Below are positions 8,040 to 16,761 of a stretch of 64,000 bases of DNA, piece by piece. The DNA is from Bradyrhizobium sp. LTSP885 (GTDB lineage: Bacteria > Pseudomonadota > Alphaproteobacteria > Rhizobiales > Xanthobacteraceae), in assembly GCF_000938305.1 (NCBI RefSeq), contig NZ_JYMT01000034.1, forward strand, positions 62,001 to 126,000. The letters are read 5' to 3'. Numbering within the stretch: the stretch's first letter is position 1; the number at the start of each line of letters is the position of its first letter. Made by a program: the position numbers and the translations under genes. The notes beneath the pieces were generated by a model that saw nothing but the letters and a program-made list of their open reading frames with translations, did not search any database and was not told the origin of the DNA.

Positions 8040-8990
8040 CTATCCCACCCGGATACGCGGATCGGCGACGGCATAGAGAATGTCGGCGAGCAGCGAGCCG
8101 AGCAGCACCATCGTCGCCGAGAACATCAGAATGCCCATTACCACCGGATAGTCGCGATAGCCGATGGAATCGAGGAACAGGCGGCCCATGCCGGGCCAGG
8201 TGAACACGGTCTCGGTGACCAGCGCGCCTCCAAGCAGCGTCGGAAACTGAAGGCCCGCCACCGTGATCATCGGCAGCAGCGCGTTACGCAATGCATGCCG
8301 CGTCAGGATGCGCCATTCCGGAATCCCCTTGGCCCGCGCCGTGCGGATGTAATCCTGATTGATGACCTCGAGCATCGACGAGCGCATGAAGCGCCCCCAC
8401 ATCGCGGTCTCGACCAGCGCCAGCACCAGCGCCGGCGCGATCAGATGATGCAGCAGGTCGAGCAGCGAGCCGTCGCCAATCGTCTCCTGGTTGCCGGACG
8501 GCAGCCAATCGAGCTTCACCGAAAACACATAGATCGCGACGAGTCCGAACCAGAAGGTCGGTATCGACAGCGCAATCATCGCTCCAACGGTCGCAAGCGT
8601 GTCGAACAGCGAATAGCGGCGGAGCGCACCGAGCACGCCGATCCACGAGCCGAGCAGCACCGCAATGATGGTCGCGGTCGCCATCAATTCGAAGGTGGCA
8701 CCGAGATGCGAACCGATGACGGACAGCACGTCTCCACCATCCCGGTAGGAGTGGCCCCAGTCGCCTCGCAGCATGCGGCCGAACCAGTCGAGATATTGGA
8801 TCGGCAGCGGACGATCGAGGCCCAATTGCCTGGAGACGCGATCAAGGTCTTCCTGCGTCATCTGCGCGGAGGCTGCGTATTGCGAGAGCGGACCGCCGGG
8901 CGCCAGATGCAGGATGGCAAAGCCGATCGCCGAGACGACCACCAGCAGCATGATGGCCTGCGCCACGCGATTGGCGACGTAGCGGGCCAT
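8040..8990 (-). CDS. ABC transporter permease, DppB-like
   Basis: A 316-residue inner-membrane permease, first helix at about residues 10-30, then a periplasmic loop containing LGLDRPLPIQYLDW, typical of the DppB/OppB family, and about five further helices. The coupling loop contains ARAKGIPEWRIL, and the segment G-G-A-L-V-T-E-T-V-F-T-W-P-G-M-G-R is the family hallmark. It pairs with the DppC-like protein. It lies 27 bases after the substrate-binding protein gene. The family moves peptides, nickel, opines and glutathione, so substrate remains open. Confidence 0.93.
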   Translation of the reverse strand: MARYVANRVAQAIMLLVVVSAIGFAILHLAPGGPLSQYAASAQMTQEDLDRVSRQLGLDRPLPIQYLDWFGRMLRGDWGHSYRDGGDVLSVIGSHLGATFELMATATIIAVLLGSWIGVLGALRRYSLFDTLATVGAMIALSIPTFWFGLVAIYVFSVKLDWLPSGNQETIGDGSLLDLLHHLIAPALVLALVETAMWGRFMRSSMLEVINQDYIRTARAKGIPEWRILTRHALRNALLPMITVAGLQFPTLLGGALVTETVFTWPGMGRLFLDSIGYRDYPVVMGILMFSATMVLLGSLLADILYAVADPRIRVG

Positions 8991-9017
8991 CTCAGGCGAT
9001 CCCGCGGACCGGACGCA

Positions 9018-10712
9018 TCAGGCCCAGTACCATTCGCGGATATTCCAGCAATTGCTCGAGGTGTTGATGTTGGGGCGGAAGCCTTGCAGCCCCTCCTTCA
9101 CGCCCTCGGCGATGAAGCCCTGGAACAGCGGCAGGATGGCGAGGTCGTTGCGGATCAGTTTCTGCAGATCGCCGTAGGTGGCCTTGCGCTGTGTAAGATC
9201 GAACTGCCTGGCGCCCTCGGCGAGCAACCGGTCGGCCTCCGCGCTCTGGTATTGATAGGTGTTGTAGCCGCGTCCGCCCTTGGCGGGAATAGCGCCCGAG
9301 CCGAAGCGCGGCGTCACGTCGGGGTCGCTGCCCAGCATGAAGTTCACCCCCACCAGCACCGAATTGAACTTCGATTGCAGCCAGTAGTCCCCCCAGATGA
9401 CGGCAGCCGGCATGTTGTTCACCCGCATCGCGGCGCCGATCGCACGCCAATCCTGCATCAGCAGTTGCTGGGTCTGCTCGCGGACGGCGTTGCCCGACGT
9501 CGTCGAGTTGGTGAATTCGAGCTTGACGCCGCCCTTCTCGCGCACGCCGCCGGCGCCCCGCGTCCATCCGGCGGCATCGAGCAGCGCATTGGCCTTGGCC
9601 GGATCGTAATTGTGCTGAGGCAGGCCCTGCTGGAACGACCAGGCCTGCTGCGGCACGAAACTCTCGGTCTGCGTCGGCAGGCCGTAGTTGAGCGCATCAA
9701 TGATCGCCTTCTTGTTGATCGCGAGGTAGAGCGCCTCGCGCACCGTGCGGTCGGCAAACGGGCCGAATTCGAGGTTCGGCGCCAGATGCTCCACCGAGGA
9801 GGTCGAGGAGACGAAGACCTTGTGGCCGCGCAGCGCCTTCGCCTCCTGCACGAAGTTCGGCAGGATGCCTTGCAGGCCGGTGTAATCGACCTGGCCGGTG
9901 CGGAACTGGGTGTAGAGAACGGTGAGGTCGGGGATATATTTGAAGACGACGCGCTCCAGATAAGGCCCCTTGCCGTGGTAGCCGGCATGGGCGCTCAGCA
10001 GAATATGGTCGCCGGGCACGCGCTCGCCCCAGCGGAACGGTCCGGTGCCGACGGGCGCGTTGTGGAACGGCGACGCGTTCGGATCCGGCAGCTTCTCCAG
10101 GATGTGCTTTGGCACGATGAAGGTCAGCGACAGGATCGACATGTAGGGCGAATAAGGCGCCTCCATGCGCCAATGAATCTCGTCGGGCGCGACGACCTTG
10201 ACGTCCTTTAGCAGGCTGTGGCCGACGCGACTGCGGGCGCGGAAATCCGGGTTGTTGTTCAGCTCGAGCGAGAACTTCACGTCCTCAGCCGTAAACGCCG
10301 TGCCATCGTGCCACTTCACGTCACTGCGCAGCTTGATCTTCCAGGTCAGCCCATCGGCCGATAAGCCGCCATTCTCGATGGTCGGAACTTCGCGGGCGAG
10401 ATCAGGAACGAAGTTGCCCTCGCTGTCGATGAACCAAAGCGGCGAGAACACTTGCCACCAGACGCCCTGATCGACCTCGATACTGGGCATCAGCGGATGA
10501 AACACGGTCGGCTCCTGTGACAGAGCCGCGATCACCTGCCCGCGTGGCTTGGCCGGAGGATTGGCTGGACGTTCGGTCTGCGCAAATGCGGAGCCCGCTA
10601 TGGTCCATCCCGCCGCGGCGCTCGCGCCGAGCTGGATGAACTGGCGGCGGTTGGAGACGCCGGACGGTAGTCCCGGAACTGGACGGCCGAAGTTGCTGGT
10701 TTCGTCTGCCAC
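9018..10712 (-). CDS. Periplasmic substrate-binding protein, SBP_bac_5 (peptide/opine type)
   Basis: A 564-residue periplasmic receptor, first gene of the operon. I choose the GTG at 10712 because GGAGG lies 6-7 bases before it; the upstream ATG at 10790 would add an arginine-rich tail ahead of the signal peptide. Residues 21-25 (N-R-R-Q-F) followed by a hydrophobic stretch ending A-F-A-Q form a twin-arginine signal, so export is probably by Tat, folded, with cleavage near residue 44. The body has the family pattern, including a segment with G-L-T-W-K-I-K-L-R and W-H-D-G-T-A-F-T-A-E-D-V. Tat export is common for rhizobial members of the family. The ligand is unknown; context with a flavoenzyme suggests an amino-acid derivative. 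Confidence 0.92.
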   Translation of the reverse strand: MADETSNFGRPVPGLPSGVSNRRQFIQLGASAAAGWTIAGSAFAQTERPANPPAKPRGQVIAALSQEPTVFHPLMPSIEVDQGVWWQVFSPLWFIDSEGNFVPDLAREVPTIENGGLSADGLTWKIKLRSDVKWHDGTAFTAEDVKFSLELNNNPDFRARSRVGHSLLKDVKVVAPDEIHWRMEAPYSPYMSILSLTFIVPKHILEKLPDPNASPFHNAPVGTGPFRWGERVPGDHILLSAHAGYHGKGPYLERVVFKYIPDLTVLYTQFRTGQVDYTGLQGILPNFVQEAKALRGHKVFVSSTSSVEHLAPNLEFGPFADRTVREALYLAINKKAIIDALNYGLPTQTESFVPQQAWSFQQGLPQHNYDPAKANALLDAAGWTRGAGGVREKGGVKLEFTNSTTSGNAVREQTQQLLMQDWRAIGAAMRVNNMPAAVIWGDYWLQSKFNSVLVGVNFMLGSDPDVTPRFGSGAIPAKGGRGYNTYQYQSAEADRLLAEGARQFDLTQRKATYGDLQKLIRNDLAILPLFQGFIAEGVKEGLQGFRPNINTSSNCWNIREWYWA

Positions 10713-10943
10713 GACCCGCCTCCGTTCCTGCACGCGCCCGCTGGCTTCCTCGCCCGAACCTCGCAAATCCCGTACGGGACGAGCGACCAAGCTTTAAGCA
10801 GCATAAATCTTCTAATCAAAATTTCATCACAGCTAAATATTTGTGTCAATGCTACTGATGAGTACGATGATTTGTTTAATCAGGCTAACTCCCCAAAGCG
10901 GACGAGTGGATGAGCGGCGAGACGATGGGCACAGGAGAACGAC
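10713..10943. promoter_or_regulatory. Divergent promoter region with a TGATT-N5-AATCA palindrome
   Basis: The 231 bases between the receptor gene and the HTH-cupin regulator include an AT-rich core (about 10792-10885), unlike the GC-rich surroundings, which is where promoters for both directions are expected. A perfect inverted pair, TGATT at 10868-10872 and AATCA at 10878-10882, is a candidate operator for the neighbouring regulator. A second AATCA-like half site occurs near 10815. No exact -35/-10 boxes are assigned. Confidence 0.5.
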
Positions 10944-11573
10944 ATGGGTGACGGCAGCACGATCGCTCCAAAGGACACCCAAACGATCGAACGCGATGAG
11001 GCGGGCGACCAGCGTCTCGGCGAAACCGTGCGCCTGCTTCGCCAGCGTGCTGGCCTCTCGATTCAGGACGTCGCCACCCGGACCGGCCTGTCCACCGGCA
11101 TGATCAGCCAGCTCGAGCGCGCGCGCGCCATGCCGTCGGTGCGCACGCTGCGTCTCCTCAGCATCGCCCTCGACGTGCCAATCTCCTATTTCTTCGAAGC
11201 GAGCGATGCCGGCGAACCTCAGCGTTACATCGTGCGCAAGAGCAATCGACGGCTGCTTCGGCTCACCGCCAGCGGCGTCGTCAAGGAAGCGCTGACGCCG
11301 GCCGGGAAAGGCGAGCTCGAATTCTACGAACTCACGCTCAATCCCGGCGGCTCCTCGGGCACCGATTTCTTCCAGCACACCGGTGAAAAGGCCGGCTACA
11401 TCCTGGCCGGCAGCCTGCGTCTGTGGCTCGACCATCAGGCCCATCTGCTCGAGGCAGGCGATAGCTTCCGCTTCCCGAGCACCGTGCCGCACATGTTCGA
11501 CAACCCGACACAGCAGGTCGCGCGCGTCATCTGGGTGACCACGCTGCACCAGGCCGACCCGCCGGCCGGTTGA
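10944..11573 (+). CDS. HTH (XRE) - cupin transcriptional regulator
   Basis: A 209-residue DNA-binding regulator. Residues about 22-78 form an XRE-type helix-turn-helix (R-L-G-E-T-V-R-L-L-R-Q, then T-G-L-S-T-G-M-I-S-Q-L-E-R). Residues about 125-200 form a cupin fold with F-Q-H-T-G-E-K-A-G-Y-I-L and H-M-F-D-N-P, which probably senses a small ligand. The start has AGGAGA nine bases upstream. It is transcribed away from the peptide-type transporter operon and ends 30 bases before the convergent ridA, so it most likely controls the transporter/flavoenzyme operon, and perhaps itself. Members of this architecture usually repress amine or amino-acid catabolic genes. Confidence 0.9.
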   Translation: MGDGSTIAPKDTQTIERDEAGDQRLGETVRLLRQRAGLSIQDVATRTGLSTGMISQLERARAMPSVRTLRLLSIALDVPISYFFEASDAGEPQRYIVRKSNRRLLRLTASGVVKEALTPAGKGELEFYELTLNPGGSSGTDFFQHTGEKAGYILAGSLRLWLDHQAHLLEAGDSFRFPSTVPHMFDNPTQQVARVIWVTTLHQADPPAG

Positions 11574-11603
11574 AACCGCAATGGCACGAGCGGCGGCGCT
11601 GCC

Positions 11604-11951
11604 TCAGCCCTTGAGCGCAGTCACCACCACTTCGATGAGAGCACCGCCGCCGAGATCGGCAACGCCGACCGTCGCACGCGCCGGCAGATTGTCGCCGAAG
11701 AATTCGGTCCAGGCCGCATCCATCTCCTTCTTTTTGGAGAGATCGGTGACAAAGATCGACGCGCTGACCACGCGGGACCGATCGGTTCCCGCCTCCTTCA
11801 GATAGCCCGCGATCTTGCCGAGGATGTTGCGGGTCTGCTCGCCCATCGAGACGCTGGTGTCGTCGGCGATCGTGCCGCCGACGAACACAAAGCCGTTGGC
11901 TTCGACCGCGCGGTGCATGATCGGGGTGCGGATGTTGCGGGTGATGCTCAT
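11604..11951 (-). CDS. ridA: RidA family enamine/imine deaminase
   Basis: A 115-residue RidA/YjgF/UK114 protein that hydrolyses reactive enamines and imines to oxoacid and ammonia. Visible family features are G-T-I-A-D-D near residue 27, Q-T-R-N-I-L-G-K-I, the strand SASIFVTD, and the L-P-A-R-A-T-V-G segment containing the conserved arginine (about residue 92) that binds the carboxylate. Length is slightly short of the usual 125-130. It is the last gene of the 11.6-19.8 kb operon, 18 bases after the HcnC-like subunit. Its position next to several amine-oxidising flavoenzymes fits removal of their imine products; that coupling is inference. Confidence 0.88.
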   Translation of the reverse strand: MSITRNIRTPIMHRAVEANGFVFVGGTIADDTSVSMGEQTRNILGKIAGYLKEAGTDRSRVVSASIFVTDLSKKKEMDAAWTEFFGDNLPARATVGVADLGGGALIEVVVTALKG

Positions 11952-11969
11952 GATGTCCTCGTCCTGGCT

Positions 11970-13091
11970 CTAAGATGTGGAAGGATGGAAACGGTCGATG
12001 CCGAGCTCGCCGATCCGGGTCTGGGTGCCGCCATTGACGATCAGCTCCGCCATGACGGCGCCGGCACCGGGGCCGAGCTGGAAGCCGTGCAGCGAGAAGC
12101 CGAACTGGTGATAAAGCCCCTTGTGACGCGCACTGGGCCCCAGCACCGGCAGATCGTCTTTTGTCTTGGCCTCGATGCCGGCCCAGGCGCGTACGATCGT
12201 TGCATCACGCATCACCGGAAACAGCTCGAACACAGTGCGCGCGCTCACCGCAAGGCCGCGCCAATCCAGCACCGTCTCGTTGCGGTCCTGGTCCGGCGTC
12301 GCCAGATGGCCGCCGCCGATCAGCACCGTGCCGTTGGCGAATTGCTTGAAGGACAGCTTGCGGCCACGCAGGATCACGACGGGATCGATGAAATGCGGCA
12401 CGCGTGACGTGATCATCAGCATCGGCGCCACGGTTTCGACCGGGACCGGTTCGCCGAGGTCAGCGGCGATCCGCCCGGCCCACGCGCCGGCGGCGTTGAC
12501 GAGCACCGGCGCGGCAAAGCTGTCCGCGCCGACATCGACTTGCCAGAGCCCGTCGCGCTGCCGGATATTGCTGGCGGCCACACCTTCGCAGACCGTAGCG
12601 CCCAGCAAGGCCGCCTTGCGCCGAAACGCCGTCGTCGTCTGGGCCGGATTGGCCGCGCCATCGCGCCGCGAGACCACGCCGCCGGGACAGCTGTCGGCCA
12701 CCGCAGGCACCAGCCGCCGCAGCTCGGCTCCGTCGATCAGCTCCTCATGGGTGAAACCGAGCGCGTTCAGCTCCGCGACGCGCGCGCGGCAGGTCGCAAG
12801 CTCGGCAGCATCCTCCGCGACCAGAACCTGGCCGTGGCTCTCGAAGCTGCAGTCGTCGTCGAGCAGCTCCGAGATCCGTTCCCAGATTCCCATCGAGCGG
12901 ATCGAGAGTGGAATCTCGGGGATATGCCGCGCCAGCTGGCGGACACCGCCGGCATTGACGCCCGACGCATGCCGGCCGGCGTAATCCTTCTCGATCAGCA
13001 CGGGCTTCATGCCGGCGAGGCACAAATGCAGCGCGGTCGAGCATCCGTGGATACCGCCACCGACGACGATCGCATCCACCAGCCTGGTCAT
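11970..13091 (-). CDS. FAD-dependent amine/amino-acid dehydrogenase, HcnC / opine-oxidase subunit B-like
   Basis: A 373-residue DAO-family flavoprotein with the FAD motif V-V-G-G-G-I-H-G at about residues 9-16 and the closing FAD segment F-G-F-S-L-H-G-F-Q-L-G-P-G-A-G near residue 345. It overlaps the upstream HcnB-like gene by 4 bases and, with it and the small 2Fe-2S protein, makes a three-subunit set like HcnABC, opine oxidase or the rhizobial hydroxyproline and proline dehydrogenases. Expected reaction: oxidation of a secondary amine or D-amino acid to an imine, with electrons passed through the other subunits. Cyanide synthesis is less likely given the transporter and RidA context. Confidence 0.86.
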   Translation of the reverse strand: MTRLVDAIVVGGGIHGCSTALHLCLAGMKPVLIEKDYAGRHASGVNAGGVRQLARHIPEIPLSIRSMGIWERISELLDDDCSFESHGQVLVAEDAAELATCRARVAELNALGFTHEELIDGAELRRLVPAVADSCPGGVVSRRDGAANPAQTTTAFRRKAALLGATVCEGVAASNIRQRDGLWQVDVGADSFAAPVLVNAAGAWAGRIAADLGEPVPVETVAPMLMITSRVPHFIDPVVILRGRKLSFKQFANGTVLIGGGHLATPDQDRNETVLDWRGLAVSARTVFELFPVMRDATIVRAWAGIEAKTKDDLPVLGPSARHKGLYHQFGFSLHGFQLGPGAGAVMAELIVNGGTQTRIGELGIDRFHPSTS

Positions 13092-14506
13092 TGGCGCGCC
13101 ACCGCCTTGACGTCGGCCTCAGTCTTCGGAACCGAGGCAAGCTCCGCCAGCGTGATCGGCTTCACCGGTGCCCGCAGGCGGTAATAGCCGATTTCTTCAG
13201 GGCTCTTGCCGCGCGCCTGTGCCATCAGCTCGGTGACGGTGAGACCGCACAGCCGGCCCTGGCACGGACCCATACCGGTGCGGCGATAGGCCTTGAGCTG
13301 GTTGGGCCCGGTTGCGCCGATCGCAACCGCATCGAGAATATCCTTCGCGGTGACCTCCTCGCAGCGGCAGACGACGGTATCGCCCGATGGGATACGAAAC
13401 TGCGGCGCCGGACGGAACAGCACGTCGAGAAAGGCGCGGCCGCGCTCGGCCTGCGCCAGCGTCGTTCTGAGCACGTTCTCGGCGGTGAGCGCCGCAGCGG
13501 CATCAGGCGCAAGCACTTCGACTGCGCCGCGCGCGGCGATGCGGCCGCGCGCCACCGCAACGCTTGCGCCGCCGATGCCGGCCCCATCACCGGCAATGGC
13601 AATGCCTGCGACCGATGTGTTGCCGTCGGGATCGAGCACCGGCGACCAGCAGAGCTGCCGGTCGTCCCAGCGATGTTCGATTCCGGCCGACATCGCGAGA
13701 TTGACGTTCGGCACGACGCCCTGATGCAGCAGCAACAGTTCCGCAGGGATGGTCTCGCGCCGCCCGCGGGACACGTAGCTCACGCTGGCAAGCTGACTGT
13801 CGCCGAGCGCGGCGAGCTCACTGACGCCGCTGACAACTCGCACTTTCGCTTTCACCTCCCGCATCATCGCGAGGCCCTTGGTGAAATAGGGCGACGTCAC
13901 GAAGCCAAGGGCGTGGGGCAATGCCGCGAGATAATTCCGCCGCTCCGTCGTATCGAGAATACAATCGATGCGGCCGCCGAGCCGCAGAATCTGCGCCGCA
14001 AGCAGCCACAGCAACGGTCCCTGCCCTGCGATCACCGTAGGCGCGTCCGGCACCAGCGCCGATGATTTCAGCATCGTCTGCGCGGCACCCGCGGTCATCA
14101 CTCCGGGCAGCGTCCAGCCCGGAATTGGAAACGGCCGCTCCAGCGCACCGGTCGCCAGGATGACGCGCCGCGCCTTGACGAAGGCCGAGGCGCCACCGGC
14201 GGAGATAGCGATCTCGAGATGACGATCGAGGCTCCAGACCGTCGCTTGCTGGATGATCTCGGCGCCGCTCGCGCGCAATTCCTGCACGAGCTCCGCGCCC
14301 GCCCAATAGTCAGCACCAAGGCGGTCGCGTGCCACCACCGGCGTCGATGTGATCGCGCGCCAGACCTGGCCGCCGGGGCCGACATTCTCGTCGAGCACCA
14401 GCGTCGACAACCCGGCCTCCGCCGTCGTCGCAGCCGCGGCGAGCCCGGCGGGCCCGGCCCCGATCACCACGACATCGTAGCTGTCGCGCTTTGGCATCGT
14501 GGTCAT
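13088..14506 (-). CDS. NAD/FAD-binding oxidoreductase with C-terminal 2Fe-2S motif, HcnB / opine-oxidase subunit A-like
   Basis: A 472-residue flavoprotein of the pyridine-nucleotide-disulfide reductase fold. FAD motif V-I-G-A-G-P-A-G-L-A is at about residues 14-23. A GPGGQVWRAI segment and a second Rossmann region follow. Near residues 355-415 a BFD-like cysteine set is visible: C-R-C-E-E and, further on, C-Q-G-R-L-C. The ATG at 14506 overlaps the TGA of the small 2Fe-2S gene by 4 bases, which fixes the start. It forms the electron-transfer partner of the downstream FAD subunit. The same family includes HcnB, OoxA and SoxA-like proteins; exact substrate unknown. Confidence 0.87.
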   Translation of the reverse strand: MTTMPKRDSYDVVVIGAGPAGLAAAATTAEAGLSTLVLDENVGPGGQVWRAITSTPVVARDRLGADYWAGAELVQELRASGAEIIQQATVWSLDRHLEIAISAGGASAFVKARRVILATGALERPFPIPGWTLPGVMTAGAAQTMLKSSALVPDAPTVIAGQGPLLWLLAAQILRLGGRIDCILDTTERRNYLAALPHALGFVTSPYFTKGLAMMREVKAKVRVVSGVSELAALGDSQLASVSYVSRGRRETIPAELLLLHQGVVPNVNLAMSAGIEHRWDDRQLCWSPVLDPDGNTSVAGIAIAGDGAGIGGASVAVARGRIAARGAVEVLAPDAAAALTAENVLRTTLAQAERGRAFLDVLFRPAPQFRIPSGDTVVCRCEEVTAKDILDAVAIGATGPNQLKAYRRTGMGPCQGRLCGLTVTELMAQARGKSPEEIGYYRLRAPVKPITLAELASVPKTEADVKAVARQ

Positions 14507-14799
14507 TTCCCGATCTCCCGCTTGCCCTTCTGGATCTCGATCTGCATGCCCTCGGTAACAGGCACCAGGCAGCCCTGGCGGTTGCCGACGCCGTCGATGG
14601 TGACGAGACAGTCGAAGCACACGCCCATCATGCAATAGGGCAGTCGCGGCGCGCCGCTCACCGCGGTCGCACGGCGGATGTCACGGCCCGATGCGAGCAG
14701 CGCCGCAGCAACCGAGTCGCCCTCGCGCGCCGCGATGGCGGCGCCGTCCACGAACATCTTTACAGCTGGTCTGTTGTCCTGATCGGATCGCTTGAACAT
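14503..14799 (-). CDS. Small 2Fe-2S protein, HcnA-like subunit
   Basis: A 98-residue ferredoxin-like subunit. Four cysteines lie in the pattern C-M-M-G-V-C-F-D-C followed after 12 residues by R-Q-G-C, the 2Fe-2S set of HcnA/opine oxidase gamma-type proteins. The start at 14799 (MFKRSDQ) is chosen because AGAGG lies about 7 bases upstream; the ATG at 14847 would overlap the upstream flavoenzyme gene. It lies 10 bases after that gene and overlaps the HcnB-like gene by 4 bases. It carries electrons between the flavin subunits. Confidence 0.87.
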   Translation of the reverse strand: MFKRSDQDNRPAVKMFVDGAAIAAREGDSVAAALLASGRDIRRATAVSGAPRLPYCMMGVCFDCLVTIDGVGNRQGCLVPVTEGMQIEIQKGKREIGK

Positions 14800-14809
14800 T
14801 GAGATGCCT

Positions 14810-15946
14810 CTATCTGATGTCAGTCGTCCCTGCGCTGTCGCCTGCAAAGCGACTCGCCGAGAAAGCGCCGACCAGTTCCGGCTCGAGTGCGCCCGCTGCG
14901 ACCATCCGCGCGATGTCGAAGGCGTGGTTGGGGGCGAGCGTCACGCCGGAATGGCAGCAGGCCACGAATGCGCCCGGATGAGTTTCCGACTGGTCATAGA
15001 TCGGGAAGCCGTCCTGCGGCATGACGCGGATGCCGGCCCAGCTCCTGACGACATTGAGCCGCGCCAGATGCGGGAACATGCGCTGGGCGCGATCGGCCAT
15101 CGCAGCGTTGATCGGATGCCTCAGCACGCGGTCGTCGAGTTGGTCTTCCTTGCTGTCTCCGATCATCACCGTGCCTTCGTCGGTCTGGCGGATCGTGGTC
15201 AGCGGATGCGGCAGGAACGGCATGGTGCGCTCGGTCACCACGATCTGGCCGCGAGTCGGGCCCATCGGCGCCGACAGGCCGACCATCGGCGCCAGCGTCT
15301 GGTTGGCATTCCCCGCGGCGAGCACGATCTTGCCGGCATGGATCTCGCCTTTCGGCGTCGACAGCCGGAACTCACCGCCATCACGGGTGATCGCCGAGAC
15401 CGGCTGCTCCGGAAAATAGTCGACGCCGAATTGCCTGAAGCCGGTATGGAACGCACGGAAGGTGCGCAGCGAATTCACATGGCCGTCGAGCGGACAGAAG
15501 CTGCCGCCGGAGACCTCGGGACCGATCAGCGGCAGCATCTTCCTGACCTCGGATGCCGACAACATCTCCATGCTGTAGTCGGCCGCGCCAACCTGGTTGT
15601 GCATCCGCGTGACGAGCTGAGCGCGTTGCTCGAACTCGGCATCGCTGAGCGTCAGATGGAAGCCGCCATTGCGCTGATGGCAAACGTCGAGCCCGGTTTG
15701 CTCCTTCAATTCGGCAGCAAGCCTGCTCCAGGTTTCCGAGGCCCGCACGGTCCAGCCGGTATAGGCCGGCATGCCCAATCCCTTGCTCTGCACCCAGACC
15801 AGCGCGAAGTTGGCACGCGAGGCGCGCTTGGCGATGTCGCCCTCGTCGAGGACGGCCACCGTCTTGCCGAGCCGGCCGAGACCCCAGGCGATGGCGGAGC
15901 CGAGCAGCCCGCCGCCGACAATGGCGACGTCATAATCCCTGTGCAT
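14810..15946 (-). CDS. FAD-dependent oxidoreductase, DAO family (sarcosine/glycine oxidase-like)
   Basis: A 378-residue single-subunit flavoenzyme. The FAD motif V-G-G-G-L-L-G is at about residues 10-16, with the acidic residue ending strand 2 in A-V-L-D-E-G-D. The segment ASRANFALVWVQSKG resembles members that sit beside polyamine-type ABC operons. The end segment C-C-H-S-G-V-T-L-A-P is the closing FAD contact. No signal peptide. It starts 8 bases after the second permease gene. Together with the three-subunit set downstream, the operon encodes two distinct flavin oxidation steps, perhaps sequential on the same imported compound. Confidence 0.88.
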   Translation of the reverse strand: MHRDYDVAIVGGGLLGSAIAWGLGRLGKTVAVLDEGDIAKRASRANFALVWVQSKGLGMPAYTGWTVRASETWSRLAAELKEQTGLDVCHQRNGGFHLTLSDAEFEQRAQLVTRMHNQVGAADYSMEMLSASEVRKMLPLIGPEVSGGSFCPLDGHVNSLRTFRAFHTGFRQFGVDYFPEQPVSAITRDGGEFRLSTPKGEIHAGKIVLAAGNANQTLAPMVGLSAPMGPTRGQIVVTERTMPFLPHPLTTIRQTDEGTVMIGDSKEDQLDDRVLRHPINAAMADRAQRMFPHLARLNVVRSWAGIRVMPQDGFPIYDQSETHPGAFVACCHSGVTLAPNHAFDIARMVAAGALEPELVGAFSASRFAGDSAGTTDIR

Positions 15947-15954
15947 GAGTTCTC

Positions 15955-16761
15955 CTATCGCCCCGTGTCGCTCTTGCCGGCGAGCACGCGGTCGAGCCCG
16001 TAGAAGCGGTCGAGCAGAATGAGCGCGGCCATGGTGACCGCGATCACGCTGGCCGAGACCGACGTCACCAGCGGATCGATGTTGTCCTGGACATAGAGGA
16101 ACATGCGCACCGGCAGCGTCTCGATGCCGGGTGCGGCCAGGAACACGGTCATGGTCAGATCGTCAAAGGACTGGATGAAGGCGAGCGCCCAGCCCGAGAT
16201 GACGCCCGGCAGGATCAGCGGCAATGTCACCCGGCGGAACAGGATCCAGCCGCCGGCGCCGAGCGAGATCGCCGCCATTTCGACCGAACGATCCATCCCG
16301 GTGGCCGCCGCCAACGTCAACCGCAGCGCGAACGGAAACACCACGATCACATGGGCGATAATCAGCGCCGGAAACCCGCCGCCCATTCCGATCGAGGTGA
16401 AGAAGCGGAGGAAGGCGATGCCGAGCACGACATGCGGAATCATCAGCGGCGACAGGAACAGCGCTGCGAGCGCATCGCGGCCGCGGAATTTATATCGCGC
16501 GATTGCGAGCGCCGCCGGCACCGCGAATAGTAGCGCCACGAAGGAGGACAGCGCGCCGAGGCCGAGGCTGATCCAGAAAGCGTGGACGAACTCCGGATAG
16601 TTCGCGATCGCCCTGAACCAGCGCAGCGAGAAGCCGTGGGTCGGCAGCGACAGATACCCCTCGGGCGTGAAGGCGACGAGGCAGACCACGACGATCGGCG
16701 CCAGCATGAAGATGACGAAGAGCGTATGGAAGATCAGCGCGAGCGGGCCGTTCTGTCTCAT
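15955..16761 (-). CDS. ABC transporter permease, PotC-like
   Basis: A 268-residue inner-membrane permease with six predicted helices (first at about residues 9-31). It contains the binding-protein-dependent transport coupling loop around EMAAISLGAGGWILFRRVTLPLI. Length fits PotC/PotI (about 265-280). The start overlaps the preceding permease stop by 4 bases. With the PotB-like protein it forms the channel of a polyamine/opine/spermidine-type importer. A terminal K-S-D-T-G-R tail is cytoplasmic. Confidence 0.92.
   Translation of the reverse strand: MRQNGPLALIFHTLFVIFMLAPIVVVCLVAFTPEGYLSLPTHGFSLRWFRAIANYPEFVHAFWISLGLGALSSFVALLFAVPAALAIARYKFRGRDALAALFLSPLMIPHVVLGIAFLRFFTSIGMGGGFPALIIAHVIVVFPFALRLTLAAATGMDRSVEMAAISLGAGGWILFRRVTLPLILPGVISGWALAFIQSFDDLTMTVFLAAPGIETLPVRMFLYVQDNIDPLVTSVSASVIAVTMAALILLDRFYGLDRVLAGKSDTGR

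Noticed and set aside
8295..10211. Very long plus-strand open frame (over 600 codons) opposite the permease and receptor genes
   Set aside because: It is antisense to well-supported genes, rich in Arg/His, and has no domain or ribosome site; such shadows are common at this GC content.
11970..14799. Hydrogen cyanide synthase hcnABC
   Set aside because: The subunit layout fits, but the linked polyamine-type transporter, second flavoenzyme and RidA favour an amine or opine catabolic dehydrogenase; the families cannot be separated by eye.
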